A DNA stretch of 64,000 nt from Schistocerca nitens (Eukaryota; Arthropoda; Insecta; Orthoptera; Acrididae), in NCBI RefSeq assembly GCF_023898315.1, contig NC_064622.1, positions 170,892,178-170,956,177 of the forward strand, in the 5' to 3' direction. Position 1 is the stretch's first letter. Each line of letters begins with the position of its first letter. Below the pieces are notes generated by a model that worked only from the letters and a program-made list of their open reading frames with translations, made no database searches and was not told where the DNA came from. The translations under genes were made by a program, and so were the position numbers. Below, piece after piece: positions 32,251 through 44,030 of the stretch.

Positions 32251-32727
32251 CAGCATCATTATTCGGACTAATGGTCTAGGACTTTGTTACTGGTCATCTT
32301 CAGATCCTGTGTGTACCTTCTAAGTATCGCACTTCGTCAGGAGCTGAGTGACGATGAAATGAAGATAGTTTCTGTTAAGACTTTACACGGATGCAGTGAC
32401 AATGTGTCATTAAAAGACCTGTCTTTCTCACGGTCCGAAGCACTTTTGTGCACACACGATACGTAAATACTCGTCGACTTTGTAAATAAAAATATAAAAA
32501 TAAAATAAAATCCCTAACTGGCTGAGTACTAATGACACTCTCTGTATGTGACTGTACCTTGCTTCGTGTTACATTCAGTAATGAAGTGCGCGGTTGAGGG
32601 AAGAAGTAATTATTTTCCCCGTGCGCTGTATCACGGAGGATGACGCAGTTTATTTTGTAATTTTGCAGTCTTTGTGCCCACGGTGCGACGAGTGGGCTGA
32701 CAGTGTCGCGGTAGGAGCGCTGTGCCG

Positions 32728-32766
<39 letters not shown>

Positions 32767-33335
32767 CGGGCCCAGCGCGACCACAGGTTTGTCTGTTTGT
32801 TGTGTGGCCTGTGGCCTGCAGTAGTTAGCAGGGAGTGGCAGGGCACGGCCGGCCAGACACGTGCGCCGTCGCCTTGTTGACGAGCCGACACGTGGAATGT
32901 GTCACACGCTGTACGGCCCGTACCGCACACGTTGGCCCCAAAACCTACCTGCCCCTAGCGAGCTGCTCTTACGTGCCGTCGCCGTCCACACAATCCCGTT
33001 ACGGTATTCGGAGAAAGTGCGGACTGCATTTAATCGGCGCGTGGATCCTAAACAAAGAAGTGAATGCGAAGATGAAAGAGGGTTTCCCGGTAAAGCGAAG
33101 GCGTGGCCACGGTAGCAATACGCCCTTGTTTTCTCCCGAGAAACAGGGAAGGCAGACAGTAACCGCGTACCTTTCCTTATCGTGATAAGATGAGCCCTGT
33201 CGCTAATTACGTGTCTGTAAGTACACGCTCCAGGCACTTAATGTGACCAGCGACTATTTTCGACCTCAGCAGCTCCCAGTCCACAGGTGTCAGCACTAGC
33301 AGTGAAGGATATACAAAGTGAACATTAATAAAACT
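32251..33335. other. GC-rich stretch with (CT)n microsatellite, no gene
   Basis: A (TC)n run at 32731-32764 lies inside a CpG-rich patch (about 32670-33120). Frames on both strands are open for up to about 116 codons but show no domain. 32251-32590 has nothing recognisable. Confidence 0.35.
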
Positions 33336-33702
33336 GAAACTTCCTGGCAGATTAAAACTGTGTGCCGTACCGAGACTCGAACTCGGGACCTTTGCCTTTT
33401 GCGGGCAAGTGCTCTACCAACTTTTTTTTTTTTTAATCTCATTTTGTTCACTTTTGTTCGTTGCATCTGCTCGGGGCGGACGTCGTAAGACATCCGTTTA
33501 AGTTCGTTGTTGATCCATTAACTCAGTTTTTTTTATTGCAGAGGGCAGCTAAACCCTCTGACCGAACACGCTGAGCTACCGTGCCGGCGACTGAGCTACC
33601 CAAGCACGACTCACGCCCCGTCCTCACAGCCTTACTTCTGCCAGTACCTCGTCTCCTACCTTCCCAACTTTACAGAAGCTCTCCTGCGAACCTTGCAGAC
33701 TG
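33336..33702 (-). mobile_element. tRNA-like SINE monomer (family T), split by another SINE
   Basis: Contains the complement of a tRNA-like sequence: CCGAGACTCGAACTCGGGAC (B-box arm) and, beyond the nested SINE, CTGAGCTACCCAAGC (A-box arm), followed by a body ending CTCCTGCGAACCTTGCAGA. It appears to be flanked by an 8-base duplication ATAAAACT (33328-33335, 33703-33710). The same unit forms both arms of the palindrome at 53693-54131. Confidence 0.7.
33421..33589 (-). mobile_element. tRNA-derived SINE, family E (nested)
   Basis: Antisense: a T run (33422-33434) corresponding to the poly-A tail, a unique body (GGGGCGGACGTCGTAAGACA), then the head complement ACCCTCTGACCGAACACGCT and GAGCTACCGTGCCGGC. 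It sits inside the tRNA-like region of the family T SINE, which resumes at CTGAGCTACC (33591). Confidence 0.82.
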
Positions 33703-33839
33703 ATAAAACTAATAAATCGCAGGGACGGATTCCACACTGGAAATGGAGGAAAACTGCTCCTGTGAACGACTGGCACTTCCTCTGACGACGTGCCGTGTGT
33801 TCCTTGTCCGTTGCAGGGTGTGTAATGACGCAGGGTACT

Positions 33840-34260
33840 GTAAGCAGAAGAATGGTCCGGTGTTCATGTGGGGAACAAGCCGAAGTTGTGTTTGCGTACG
33901 GGCAAGCAGATGGAAACGGTAGAGAGGCAGCACGGCTATAACGAAACACGTACCCTTACAGACAACTACTACGTCACACAACATTCAAGCCCTTTTTGGG
34001 CATTCGTATGATCATTGTTCATTTCAGACAGACGAACGTGCAGGGAGGCGGCGGACCGAACCTACACCAGATCTAAAGGACCGGGTTCTACAGGATACTG
34101 AGACGAGCCCTAGTACAAGCTCCAGTCTAGTGACCCGCCAACATGCTGTAGGCCAAAGTACGATTATGTGTATCTTGCATGTCAACCGCCACTATCCCTC
34201 ACCTCCAGTCCCATGGAGGACACATTTAAGTACCCTGCGATGCAGCTCTGTACTGCGTTC
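33840..34260 (+). pseudogene. DUF4817-like transposon ORF fragment
   Basis: The plus-strand reading VVFAYGQADGNGREAARL followed, in other frames, by SPSTSSSLVTRQHAVGQSTI and LHVNRHYP resembles the DUF4817 helix-turn-helix region seen at the start of transposon-encoded proteins in insects, where a GEADGNGRAAARLY-type motif is characteristic. Its biochemical role is not established beyond likely DNA binding. Frameshifts and stops are frequent. The catalytic part that would normally follow is absent; a palindrome begins soon after. Confidence 0.6.
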
Positions 34261-34439
34261 CGGGACGATTTGTGGTATATAGGTTGACTCAGAGGATTGC
34301 AGAAATCAGTCACTTTTTATAATGCTATTTATTAACATGAAGATGGCATCTGTTCCCGAAAGAACAGACACCATTGACGACCGTGCAGCTTCTCTAGAAT
34401 GAAAGGATAACTAAATCGAAACCCTTAGCTGCCGACAGG

Positions 34440-34890
34440 TGTTGTTGATATACATCAATGGGGACAGCTGAAAATGTGTGCACCGACCGGGAGTCGAAAT
34501 CGGGATGTCCTACTTATATGGCAGACGCTCTATCCATCTGAGCCACCGAGGGCACAAAGATAGTGCGACTGCAGGGACTTATCCCTTGCACGCTTCCCGT
34601 GAGACCCAAATTCCCAACTGTCCACAATCTACATTCGTAGTGTTCCTAATAGATATTTGCCCATTCTGTCTGGCGCGAGTAGTGAGTGAATGGAGGAATA
34701 TCTATTAGGAACACTACGAATGTAGGTTGTGGACAGTTGGGAATGTGTGTCTCACGGGAATTGTGCAAGGGATAAGTCCCTGCAGTCGTGCTATCTTCTG
34801 TGCCCTCGGTGGCTCAGATGGATAGAGCGTCTGCCATGTAAGCAGGAGATTTTCAGCTGTCCCCACTGGTGTACATCAACATTTCCGAAA
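34440..34890. repeat. Long palindrome with tRNA-like arms
   Basis: The arms 34440-34655 and 34697-34890 are inverted copies about a spacer of roughly 40 bases. The left arm holds a complete tRNA-like sequence on the minus strand (GCCCTCGGTGGCTCAGATGG ... CGACTCCCGGTCGGTGC). The right arm has the same on the plus strand but lacks the T-arm segment, jumping from AGCAGGAGAT to TTTCAGCTGT. The anticodon-loop region lacks a convincing T33, so this is tRNA-derived, not a tRNA gene. Confidence 0.85.
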
Positions 34891-35150
34891 CAGCTAAGTC
34901 TGTAATCTGTTCACGTGCCACCGTTGTTAAAGTCTACCGTGTATGGCAAAACGGCGCTGTCCAAAGCGGAGCTGAGGCACCTGTGGAGCACGACGGCCAC
35001 ACATGACACGGGTGAACGACAACTGCTGAAATTTTTGCGGGCGAACGGACGTGCAACTGTTGAGCAACTACCGTCGAGATGAAGTAACGGACTACCTCCT
35101 CAATGACAGTTCAGCGAACGTTGGTGCATATGGACCGTTGCAACATCTGA
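34891..35150 (+). pseudogene. Tc1-like DNA-binding domain fragment
   Basis: Frame pieces ISETAKSVICSRATVVKVYR and VWQNGAVQSGAEAPVEHDG fit the helix-turn-helix region of a Tc1-type transposase. It follows the palindrome directly. The catalytic part could be the fragment at 35930-36560, separated by 35151-35900, but continuity is not proven. Confidence 0.5.
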
Positions 35151-35900
35151 CAACCCTACCACAACAAAAGTCAAAAATTAATTATGATTGTAGTGTTGCG
35201 CACGCTGCTAAATATTGCATTTTCGGGCAACAACAAAGTTATATTATGTGCCAGGTGTCATTAGAGCACAGTTATTAATGTCATTTCTTGAAATAATGGA
35301 TAAACTAGGCACTCATCTTTTCGTGTTTCCCACGCTGGTCTCGTTGTGAACTCATGGCTCAATCGTCGAAAATCTAGGTAGTGATGATTCCAAGCTCGGA
35401 TGCAAAGAGGCCTAGGTGTTATTCTGCGATATTCAAAAGTTTTATAGATGTGTTTCATAAACCATTCTTGAAGATTAAACTTTTGCAGGTTAGGACAATG
35501 GTGATGTCAAAAAGTAATCAGCACTCAGAATTTAAGTTACACTTCTTTTTTATTGCTTTTGTTGCAACATCACTTCACAATATAAAACATACTTGAAAAT
35601 ATCTTCCTCACTGTTAAAGTTCTCATTTCATGAACTGACTACAATTTGCGTCTTTTCAACATGACCACCATACTTGACTCTCTAATAACCGCTTACGCGC
35701 CCAAAAATCAGAGTTAAAAGTACGACAAAGATCATAGTGACAAAAGAAAGAGTACACATAAGAATAATATCATTGCAATATAAACATATCGATGTATCAA
35801 AGAACCTCCACATTAATGAAATCAAATCTGAATGTTGTCACAGAAATATGTTAACTATCTTACAGAAACACAGTAGAATATTGCTGGTATCGAGAGGTTG
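35151..35900. other. Unassigned sequence between Tc1 fragments
   Basis: AT-rich, no domain or repeat recognised; possibly an insertion in the Tc1-like fragment. Confidence 0.3.
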
Positions 35901-35929
35901 AGGTGAGGTGCCGTAATGGTTACGTAATT

Positions 35930-36560
35930 CAAGTACCATTACAACCAGGCACCTGGTTTGTATACCTATGCTGACTGCTGTTCATCAGGACGGAGGCTGA
36001 AATTTGCACGTGAATAGCGTAATTGGACTTTCACTGAATGGCGACAGATGGCCTTTTCAGATGAATTGCGGCTTATGTCATTGACGCGTACGGCGTTGAA
36101 CATCTGCAACAGTCGTCGGAAGAATCCAGGGCGGAAGGCATTCCCTGGGTGATCTTGATTCTGGAAGACACAATAGATCAACACAAGTATGTATATATTG
36201 TATCAACACATATCCCTGGGAACCATGTGCACCCCTACATTCAGTCTGTGTTTGCTCGGCACTATCGCATCCATTAGTAGGAAAACGAGGCGTGTCGCAG
36301 CTCGCGGGGTACCTGCGTTATTCGAAGAGCACTAGGACGAGTATACCGTACCCCCTGGCCACCAAACTCGCCAGATTTAAACCCGGTCGAGAGTCGATCG
36401 GGCTGTCAGCCGACAAACTTAGAGCAGCCGACCGCAGCACTGTTGTCGGCATGGCTCCGCATCCCTGTCGTTATCTTCCGGAACCTCACTGACCCTCTCC
36501 CTGCACGTCTAGCGTGGTCTGCACTACTAAAGGTGGTTATTCAGGCTTTTGATAAGTGGC
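35930..36560 (+). pseudogene. Tc1-like transposase catalytic-domain fragment
   Basis: Pieces in different frames: GRRLKFARE, RNWTFTEWRQMAFSDELR (first catalytic aspartate in FSDE), ILEDTIDQHKYVYIVSTHIP, FARHYRIH and finally RTPWPPNSPDLNPVES, the third catalytic motif with E. The order is right for a DD34E enzyme but the frame is broken repeatedly. The residue pattern differs from families I-IV in this window, so it is a fifth lineage. Confidence 0.65.
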
Positions 36561-36760
36561 ATCATTAATGTGACTGGACAGCATATATGTCCTGCATAAC
36601 ACAACAAATGAATGTAGATGTGCTCTTTTGTTTGACAATACTCCTCGGAAGATCTCAGTTTACCAGAGATCATGGTATGTATTAATCAACGTTTCGATTA
36701 AATAAATCAATGTCCACTTTTCGAGGGGCGTTTGAAAAGTCCATGCAAAAATAGAAACTG

Positions 36761-38146
36761 CACTACTGGCCATTAAAATTACTACACCACGAATATGACG
36801 TGCTACAGACGCGAAATTTAACCGACAGGAAGAATAGGCTGTGATATGCAAATGATTAGCTTTTCAGAGCATCCACACAAGGTTGACGCCGGTGGTAACA
36901 CCTACAACCAGCTGACATGAGAAAAGTTTCCAACCGATTTTTCACACACAAACAGCAGTTGACCAGCGTTGCCTGGTGAAACGTTGTTGTGATGCCTCGT
37001 GCAAGGAGGAGAAATGCGTACCATCACGTCTCCGACTTTGATAAAGGTCGGATTGTAGCCTATCGCGATTGCAGTATATCGTATCGCGACATTGCTGCTC
37101 CCGTTGGTTGAGATCCAGTGACTGTTAGCAGAATATGGAATCGGTTGGTTCAGCAGGGTAATACCGAACACCGTGCTGGATCCCAACGGCCTCGTATCAC
37201 TAGCAGACGAGATGACAGGCACCTTATCCGCATGGCTGTAACGGATCGTGCAGCCACGTCTCGATCCCTGAGTCAACAGATGAGGACGTTTGCAAGACAA
37301 CAAACATCTGCACGAACAGTTCGACGACGTTTGCAGCAGCATGGACTATCAACTCGGGGACCATGGCTGCGGTTACCCTTGACGCTGCATCACAGACAGG
37401 AGCACCTGTGATGGTGCACGAATGCCAAAACGCCATTTTTTCGAATGAATCCAGGTCCTGTTTACAGCATCATGATGGTCGCATCCGTGTTTGGCGACAT
37501 CGTGGTGAACGCACATTGGAAGCGTGTATTCGTTATCGCCATACTGGCGTATCACCCGGCGTGATGGTTGGGATGCCATTGGTTACACGTCTCGGTCACC
37601 TCTTGTTCGCATTGACGGCACTTTGACCAGTGGACGTTACATTTCAGATGTGTTACGACCCGTGGCTCTACCCTTCATTCGATCCCTGCGAAACCCTACA
37701 TTCTGCAGGATAATGCACGACCGCATGTTGCAGGTCCTGTACGGGCCTTCCTGGATACAGAAAATGTTCGACTGCTGCCCTGGCCAGCACATTTTCCTGA
37801 TCTCTCACCAACTGAAAACGTCTGGTCAATGGTGGCCAAGCGAGCAATTGGCTCGTCACAATACGCCAGTGACTACTCTTGATGAACTGTGGTATCGTGT
37901 TGAAGTTGCATGGGCAGCTGTACCTGTACACGCCATTCAAGCTCTGTTTGACTCAATGTCCAGGCGTATCAGGGCCGTTATTCCGGCCAGAGGTGGTTGT
38001 TCTGGGTACTGATTTCTCAGGATCCATGCACCCAAATTGCGTGAAAATGTAATCACATGTCATTTCTAGTAAAATATATTTGTCCAATGAATACCCGTTA
38101 TCATCTGCATTTCTTCTTCGTGTAGCAATTTTAATAGCTAGTAGTG
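36761..38146 (+). mobile_element. Tc1-like DNA transposon, family II, copy 2 (nested)
   Basis: 1,386 bp with ends CACTACTGGCCATTAAAATT and the inverted AATTTTAATAGCTAGTAGTG, the latter followed by TA. Same family as 14818-16211 but in the opposite orientation and more diverged. Confidence 0.93.
36992..38012 (+). pseudogene. Tc1-like transposase (family II), multiply damaged
   Basis: Starts MPRARRRNAYHHVSDFDKGR and shows the helix-turn-helix YRDIAAPVG followed by an in-frame stop (TGA), then DPVTVSRIWNRLVQQGNTEH and ARTVRRRLQQHGLSTRGPW. A frameshift follows near 37400. The first catalytic motif is FSNESRS rather than FSDESRF, so the catalytic aspartate is asparagine. The second motif (ILQDNARPH-like) and third (SPTENVW-like) are out of frame with each other. 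It ends RGGCSGY as in copy 1. Inactive on several counts. Confidence 0.88.
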
Positions 38147-38159
38147 TACTTACGTGTTT

Positions 38160-39227
38160 GGAGTAAACCCTTTTTATTTTTCGACATAGTCTCCTTTTAG
38201 ACTTATACACTTCGTCCAACACTGTTCTAATTTGTTGATCCGTTCCGAATAATAGGAATTGTCCAAGTCTCCAAAATAGCTATTAGTTGCTGCAATCACC
38301 TCCTTGTTTGAATAAAATCTTTACCCCGCCAGTCATTTCTTCAAATTTTAGAACAAATAGTAGTCCGACTGAGCCAAGTGTGGATAATAGGGGGGATTTG
38401 AAACGAGTTGGAATCCTATTTCCATTCCTTTTGAGAGAAAAACTGCTGAGTTGTGTTCTGGTGAAGTGTCGTGATGGAAAATGACTTCTTCGCGATCCAA
38501 TCGCCGGCGTTTTCTTGCAGCTCGGTTTTCAAACGGTCCAATAACAATGAATAATATTCACCTGTAATAGTTTTACACTTTTCCAGATAGTCGATGAGGA
38601 TTATCCCATGCTAATCCCAAAAAGCAGTCTTCGTAACCTTTACGTCATAAGGACTGGTCTTCGTCTTTTTCTGGTGCAGATTCTCCTTTGGTAACCCATT
38701 GTTTAGATCTTTGTTTGGTCTCAGGAATATAGTAATGTATCCATATTTTATCCACAGTGACGATAAGACACTTAAAGTCCTGCGGATTCTTCCTGAACAG
38801 CTGCATCCATCCTTGCAATCCTTCACACGATTCCGTTTTTGGTCGAGCATGGGCAATCGCGGAACCCATCTTGGGGATAGCTTTCTCATGTCCAAATGTT
38901 TATGCAAAATATTATGTACCCATTCATTCTGGAAGCCCACAGCCCTAGCAATCTTACGCACCTTAACTCTTCTGTCATCCACCACCATATCATTTTATCA
39001 ATGATTTCTGGAGTCGTAAACTCCACAGGGCGCCCAGAACGTTCAGCGTCACTTGTGTCCATATGGCCACACTGATAATTTTGAAACCACTTATAAACTA
39101 TTCTAATCGAAGGTGCAGAGTCGCTGTAATGTTTATCAAGCTTCTTTCTGGTCTCTTGAGGCGTTTTGCTTTTCATAAAGTAATGTTTAATCACCACACG
39201 AAATTCTTTTTCGTTCATTTTTGACAA
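38160..39227 (-). pseudogene. Mariner transposase (DD34D group), decayed
   Basis: Begins MSKMNEKEFRVVIKHYFMKS, a classical mariner N-terminus, followed by SIRIVYKWFQNYQCGHM and RSGRPVEFTTPEIIDKM, the DNA-binding domain. In other frames come VRKIARAVGFQNEWVHNILH, the linker WVPRLP, and FKCLIVTVDKIWIHYYIPET, which carries the first catalytic aspartate (usual VTVDETWIHHY). KQWVTKGES and later parts toward the C-terminus are frameshifted, including the second and third acids. The start is the methionine ahead of NEKEF. No activity is expected. Confidence 0.88.
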
Positions 39228-39395
39228 TCACTCGACTTCCATGATTCACACGAATGCAAAACTCAAAGAAATAGACCGATATGGCTGAAACTTGGTGTTT
39301 GTTCTTTCCAAAGATGTTACTAACTAAACATGACCTCGATATGCGCCGGTGGTGCCATTTCTCGGACTTTGCATGGACCTTTCAAACACCCCTCG

Positions 39396-40767
39396 TAATT
39401 TGCATGCCTCGTACTTTCGTGAAAAATCTAACGTAATTAGCCTTTCTTGAAAGTATGTCATCTCTCTTGTACGTCATAACTCGTTCACTGAAGCACAATT
39501 CAGAAACAAATTTCGTAGAGAAATCAATTCTTCTCGCAAATGGAGGACACGGATCGGGATGATGATAGGAAAACGTGTTGATCTGTAAGCTTCCTAACAG
39601 TAAATACGATTACACTCATGGTACTTCATCCACAAGCTTCATCCTCGACAAGTGGACGACATTAGTTTAACTGCCACCCATTACAACAGTAACTGCTTTA
39701 ACAGTGGTAAGGTAGTAGAGACTGCATAGCGTCAGTCTGATGCGTTATACTTCATGTTTCAAGCTAGTCTCATAATTAAAAAAAAAAAAAAAAAAGAAAA
39801 AAGATTGTAGGCGTCAAAGTGCGTTGAATTATACGATCGAAAAGAAGGAGGATTACAGTTGAATACAAATTAGATACTGGTTTATGGCTGCAATATTAAT
39901 ATGTGCGAAACGAGTACTGCAGAATGTCTATGACGTAAGGTTCTCCTTCAATTCATTGAAAATTAATTGCCGCTGTTGCAAGACATCCATTCCTCATGAG
40001 AGAACAGTTTATCTTACTGATGTTTCTATGACGACCGTCACTTTAAAAACTATAAATCGTAATGAGATAAATTATCTGTATTTACTTGTGGCTTACTGAA
40101 TATCCTCGGCGTACTACCTTACGACCTTACACACTACGCTACTGCGCTGTTTCGTGCGCTGATATCATTTAGTACACCATTAGTATATTCATCTCGTCGA
40201 TGTATCTTGAACGAAACAGCAATAGAATGAACAGTTTTAGGGTGAGATACTGGGCATCTTAAATTACATTGACATTGAGAGCGTTCTACGGTCCCCATCC
40301 CCGATCCCAAGCACTCCCCTTGTCAGATGTTGTTTGCCAGCTTTGAAGTCAAGTTCTGTACACTGTGAAGTTCTATCAGTAGAGTGTTGTCCACACTATA
40401 TGTCAATACACCACTGACGGGCACGCACAGTTATACATTATCTGGCACTTTTGGCAATAAACCTCTCACTCAGCTGGATTTATTTGCAGTGTAAAGTGTG
40501 TTGCATGAATTGGATTAAACCACTGGCCACTTCATTTTTTCCAAAAAAGCTAATGTAATATTCATTTTTTAAAAAAAATGTAATCTCGCCCCCACATAAC
40601 TATTTTATTCTGGAACTTTTGAACTCGAATTCCACTAAACAGAATAATTTTCCACACAGCGTACATGCTTGCACTGAAGTCAAGTGCTGTTCGACAGAGA
40701 TGTGAAGTTTCTCGCAAATTTCTCATTTGTTTTTATTGTTGATAATATCACAGAAGTTGCTGCCTAA
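39396..40767. other. No gene; A-rich run
   Basis: Contains an A-rich run at about 39779-39802. Nothing else recognised. Confidence 0.35.
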
Positions 40768-40955
40768 ATGGCTCTGAGCACTATGGGACTCAACTGCTGA
40801 GGTCAGTAGTCCCCTAGAAATTAGAACTAGTTAAACCTAACTAACCTAAGGACATCACAAACATCCATGCCCGAGGCAGGATTCGAACCTGCGACCGTAG
40901 CGGTCTTGCGGTTCCAGACTGCAGCGCCTTTAACCGCACGGCCACTTCGGCCGGC
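40768..40955 (-). mobile_element. tRNA-derived SINE, family A
   Basis: Antisense copy with the perfect 13-bp duplication AGTTGCTGCCTAA (40755-40767 and 40956-40968). B-box complement GGATTCGAACC present. Head complement ends GGCCACTTCGGCCGGC. It is close in sequence to the 3.4-kb copy. Confidence 0.96.
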
Positions 40956-40969
40956 AGTTGCTGCCTAAT

Positions 40970-42620
40970 TATGCATTTATTCATATCGCATTTGTCATTA
41001 TATGTGTACTTTGCCTCTCCTTTCTTGGGTAGATAATGAGAACTTCGTGACTCTCCTCAAGTCTCATACCACTGGTGGAAGCTGGAAACCTTACACTCTG
41101 ACATCCGCCGGAAGAGAATGAGCATATTGTCGAATTTGAGTTTATTAGACATTTAAAGTACTTATGCAGACACTACAGCAATAAATTAAACGATGATAAG
41201 CAATCCAACTGTCAACGCACACTGTCTGAACTTAAAATTAGTGATAGGGCTGTAAAACAGGATCGCACTAGCACTAAGTGACCTAGACTTTCACTAACAT
41301 GAGTCACCCGATTGCTAATTGACCATCTGTTCAGCCTGTCGCTCAAGAATGCACAATGTGGCAAAAACCGGAAATACAGAACATCCATAACCGCTACACC
41401 CGAAAAAATTACCATTTGAGCATAGAAACATACTTTTTCCAACTACTCTGCAGACGACACGGAGTCAAATCATAAAAGCATACCAGCAGTCGCCTATAAA
41501 AGCCAATATTTAAATGATGTTGCTTCGGGTAAGCAATCACAACAGAGCAGTTATAGTTTTAAGATTAAAATAGAATACAAACCGAACGACTTCATGATAC
41601 TTTTATATAAATAAAATATGATACCCACAAAAGGTGACACTTTTGGTCGAATCCTGCGTGAGTAAACAAAAAAAAAAAAAAGAAACCTTTAGCCTTTGTA
41701 GAATTACAAACATCGTTTACAAGAGCTTGTAAAAGCAGGAGGATAACTGCAGAAATACACTTTCGAAAAATCGAAATACAGCATTTACAGAATACTTAAC
41801 GCTTTTCGCAAGAACATTCTTACCTCTCTATTTTCCCAAAATGTACTTTAAGGACTCCAGTAACTGTCCGTTCGATGTTTAAGGTGCTCAGGAGTAGTAG
41901 TATTATCTATGTGCTATGAAGTTACAGATTTAACCTGGCTCTGTCTGTACAACACTGCAGAACGTCATATCAACAAGGAATAAATAAGAAATTATGAAAC
42001 ACCTCTACTGAATGTCATCAATTTATATTACTGCTTTTCCAAAGGTAGAATTCAAAGGGTAAGGAGAAAGCAGGGTCTGGTATGGTAAGCTTTTCAGAGT
42101 AATTCGAGGAATATTTTTATGGTGGCAGGAATTTTCTATCCTCCGTCAAACACTACGAAATAGGTGACAAAGATTAAATCAGGTGTCGAATGAGTGTTTC
42201 TCATGTACCGGTCAGGTAAGTGTTAACACGGAGAGGAGTTACTGGAGGGACTGAGTACGTGGATAAGTCGATAAACCAGACAGATTGAATGGAAATCTGT
42301 GTGCTTGTCTGCGAGTATTCAGGATAGCTGTGTACAAAGTGGTGAAATATGATCAAGATGATGAACATCACAGATATATCGAATAAAAGCGTTCGAAACA
42401 ACTCCAAGCGCTATAAATTTTGCTTAGAAAATCGCTGCAGGGTAATGTCGTGCAAGTTTGATTTACAGGTCCAAATGGGTGACCTTTTTCTTTGTTTTTT
42501 TTTGTTGGTAGTATATGGAAAGACTGTAGTATCTTCTTGCAAAGTTCAGTTATGGTTTATGGGAACACTCAATACCCCTCGCTACTACCTTCCCCATTGC
42601 AGCTTTGTGTTTCCACATAT
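40970..42620. other. No recognised feature
   Basis: AT-rich, with an A run at about 41669-41682. No coding or repeat signal that I can name. Confidence 0.35.
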
Positions 42621-42624
42621 TACC

Positions 42625-42972
42625 TAGGCCACCATCACACAGTGAGATAGAAGTAACAACACACTATTAACGTACCATGAGAAGAATATAGGACCTGGGG
42701 AACACCCGACACCTGTTTGCATTGCGACTTGGATGTTGCAGATATTATACACGCCAGTATTATTCAATGAGGCCTAATATCATATCCTGTAGATCACCCG
42801 ACACCAGCCTCTGTAGCGACTTTTGAGTTCTATATGTTACCCAGGCCATCATCACTTAGTGTGGCAGTAGTAACAACATGTCATTGACGTACAGTGATAA
42901 AAGTATCGGTTCTGACATAGAACTCTGGGGAGCACTCGATACCTATATGTATTGCGACCTTGAAGTTTCATA
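42625..42972 (+). repeat. Degenerate tandem repeat of about 130 bases
   Basis: Units begin near CCTAGGCCACCATCAC (42625) and GTTACCCAGGCCATCATCAC (42838), with a shorter partial unit between them, and end with GCGACTTTTGAGTTC-like or CGACCTTGAAGTTTC sequence. A further unit lies at 44587-44720, on the far side of the Tc1-like insertion. Confidence 0.65.
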
Positions 42973-43249
42973 TACACTGAAGCGCCATCGAAACTGTTAT
43001 AGGATTGCGTATTCAAATACAGAGATATGTAACCAGGCAGAATACGGCGCTGCGGTCGGCAACGCCTATATTAAACAACAAGCGTCCGGCGCAGTTGTTA
43101 GTTCGGTTATTGCTGCTACAATGGCAGGTTGTCAATACTTAATTGAGTTTGAACGTGGTGTTATAGTCGGCGCACGAGCGATTGAACACAGCATCTCCTA
43201 GGTAGCGATGAAGTGGGGCTTTTCCTGTAAGACCATTTCACAAGTGTAC

Positions 43250-43457
43250 AAATGGTTCAAATGGTTCAAATGGCTCTGAGCACTATGGGACTTAACTTCT
43301 GAGGTCATCAGTCCCCTAGAACTTAGAACTACTTAAACCTAACTAACCTAAGGACATCGCACACACTCATGCCCGAGGCAGGATTTGAACCTGCGACCGT
43401 AACGGTCGCACGGTTCCAGACTGTAGTGCCTAGAACCGCTCGGCCATCCCGGCCGGC
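43250..43457 (-). mobile_element. tRNA-derived SINE, family A
   Basis: Antisense copy, perfect 12-bp duplication TCACAAGTGTAC (43238-43249 and 43458-43469), inside the family IV transposase. Confidence 0.96.
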
Positions 43458-44030
43458 TCACAAGTGTACCGTGAATATGAGGAATCCGATAAAATATCAA
43501 ATCTCCGTCGTCGCTGGGGCCGGAAAAAGGATCAACGACGACTGAAGAGAATCGGCCAAAGTAACAAAAGTGCCACCGTTTTGCAGATTGCTGCAGAGTT
43601 CAATGCTGTGCCGTCAACAAGTGTCAGGGAGCGAATCATTCAACGGAATATCATCGATATGTACTTTCGCAGCCGAAGGCCCACTCGTGTACCCTTCATG
43701 ACTGCACGACGCAAAGCTTTACGCCTCGCCTGGGCGCGTCAGCATCGACATTGGACTATTGATGACTGGAAACCTGATGGCTGGTCGGACGAGTCTCATT
43801 TCAAATTGTATCGAGCGAATGGACCTGTACGGATGTGGAGACAACCTCACGAATCCATGGACCCTTTATGTCAGCAGGGTACTGTTTGTAACAGTGAAGG
43901 CTCTGTAATGGTGTGGGGCGTGTGCAGTTGGAGTATTACGGGAACTCTGATACATCTAGATACGACTCTGACAGGTGACACGCACGTAAGCATCCTGTCA
44001 GATCACCTCCATCCACTGTGCGTTCCGACG

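Larger units (their letters stand above)
36722..39395 (-). mobile_element. Mariner element, disrupted by a nested Tc1-like element
   Basis: Ends are inverted: CGAGGGGCGTTTGAAAAGTC at the left and GACCTTTCAAACACCCCTCG at the right, the latter followed by TA. The part outside the nested element is about 1,290 bp, the usual mariner size. The nested element occupies 36761-38146, just inside the left inverted repeat. Confidence 0.93.

Noticed and set aside
32731-32764. Promoter-like CT-rich (GAGA-factor) element
   Set aside because: A plain (TC)n microsatellite without other core-promoter evidence.
33336-33702. LTR retrotransposon primer-binding site
   Set aside because: The tRNA similarity covers the A- and B-box arms, not only an 18-base 3' tRNA complement, and there are no LTRs.
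34480-34560. Possible tRNA gene on the minus strand
   Set aside because: D and T arms look good but the anticodon loop is abnormal and the sequence lies in a palindromic repeat.
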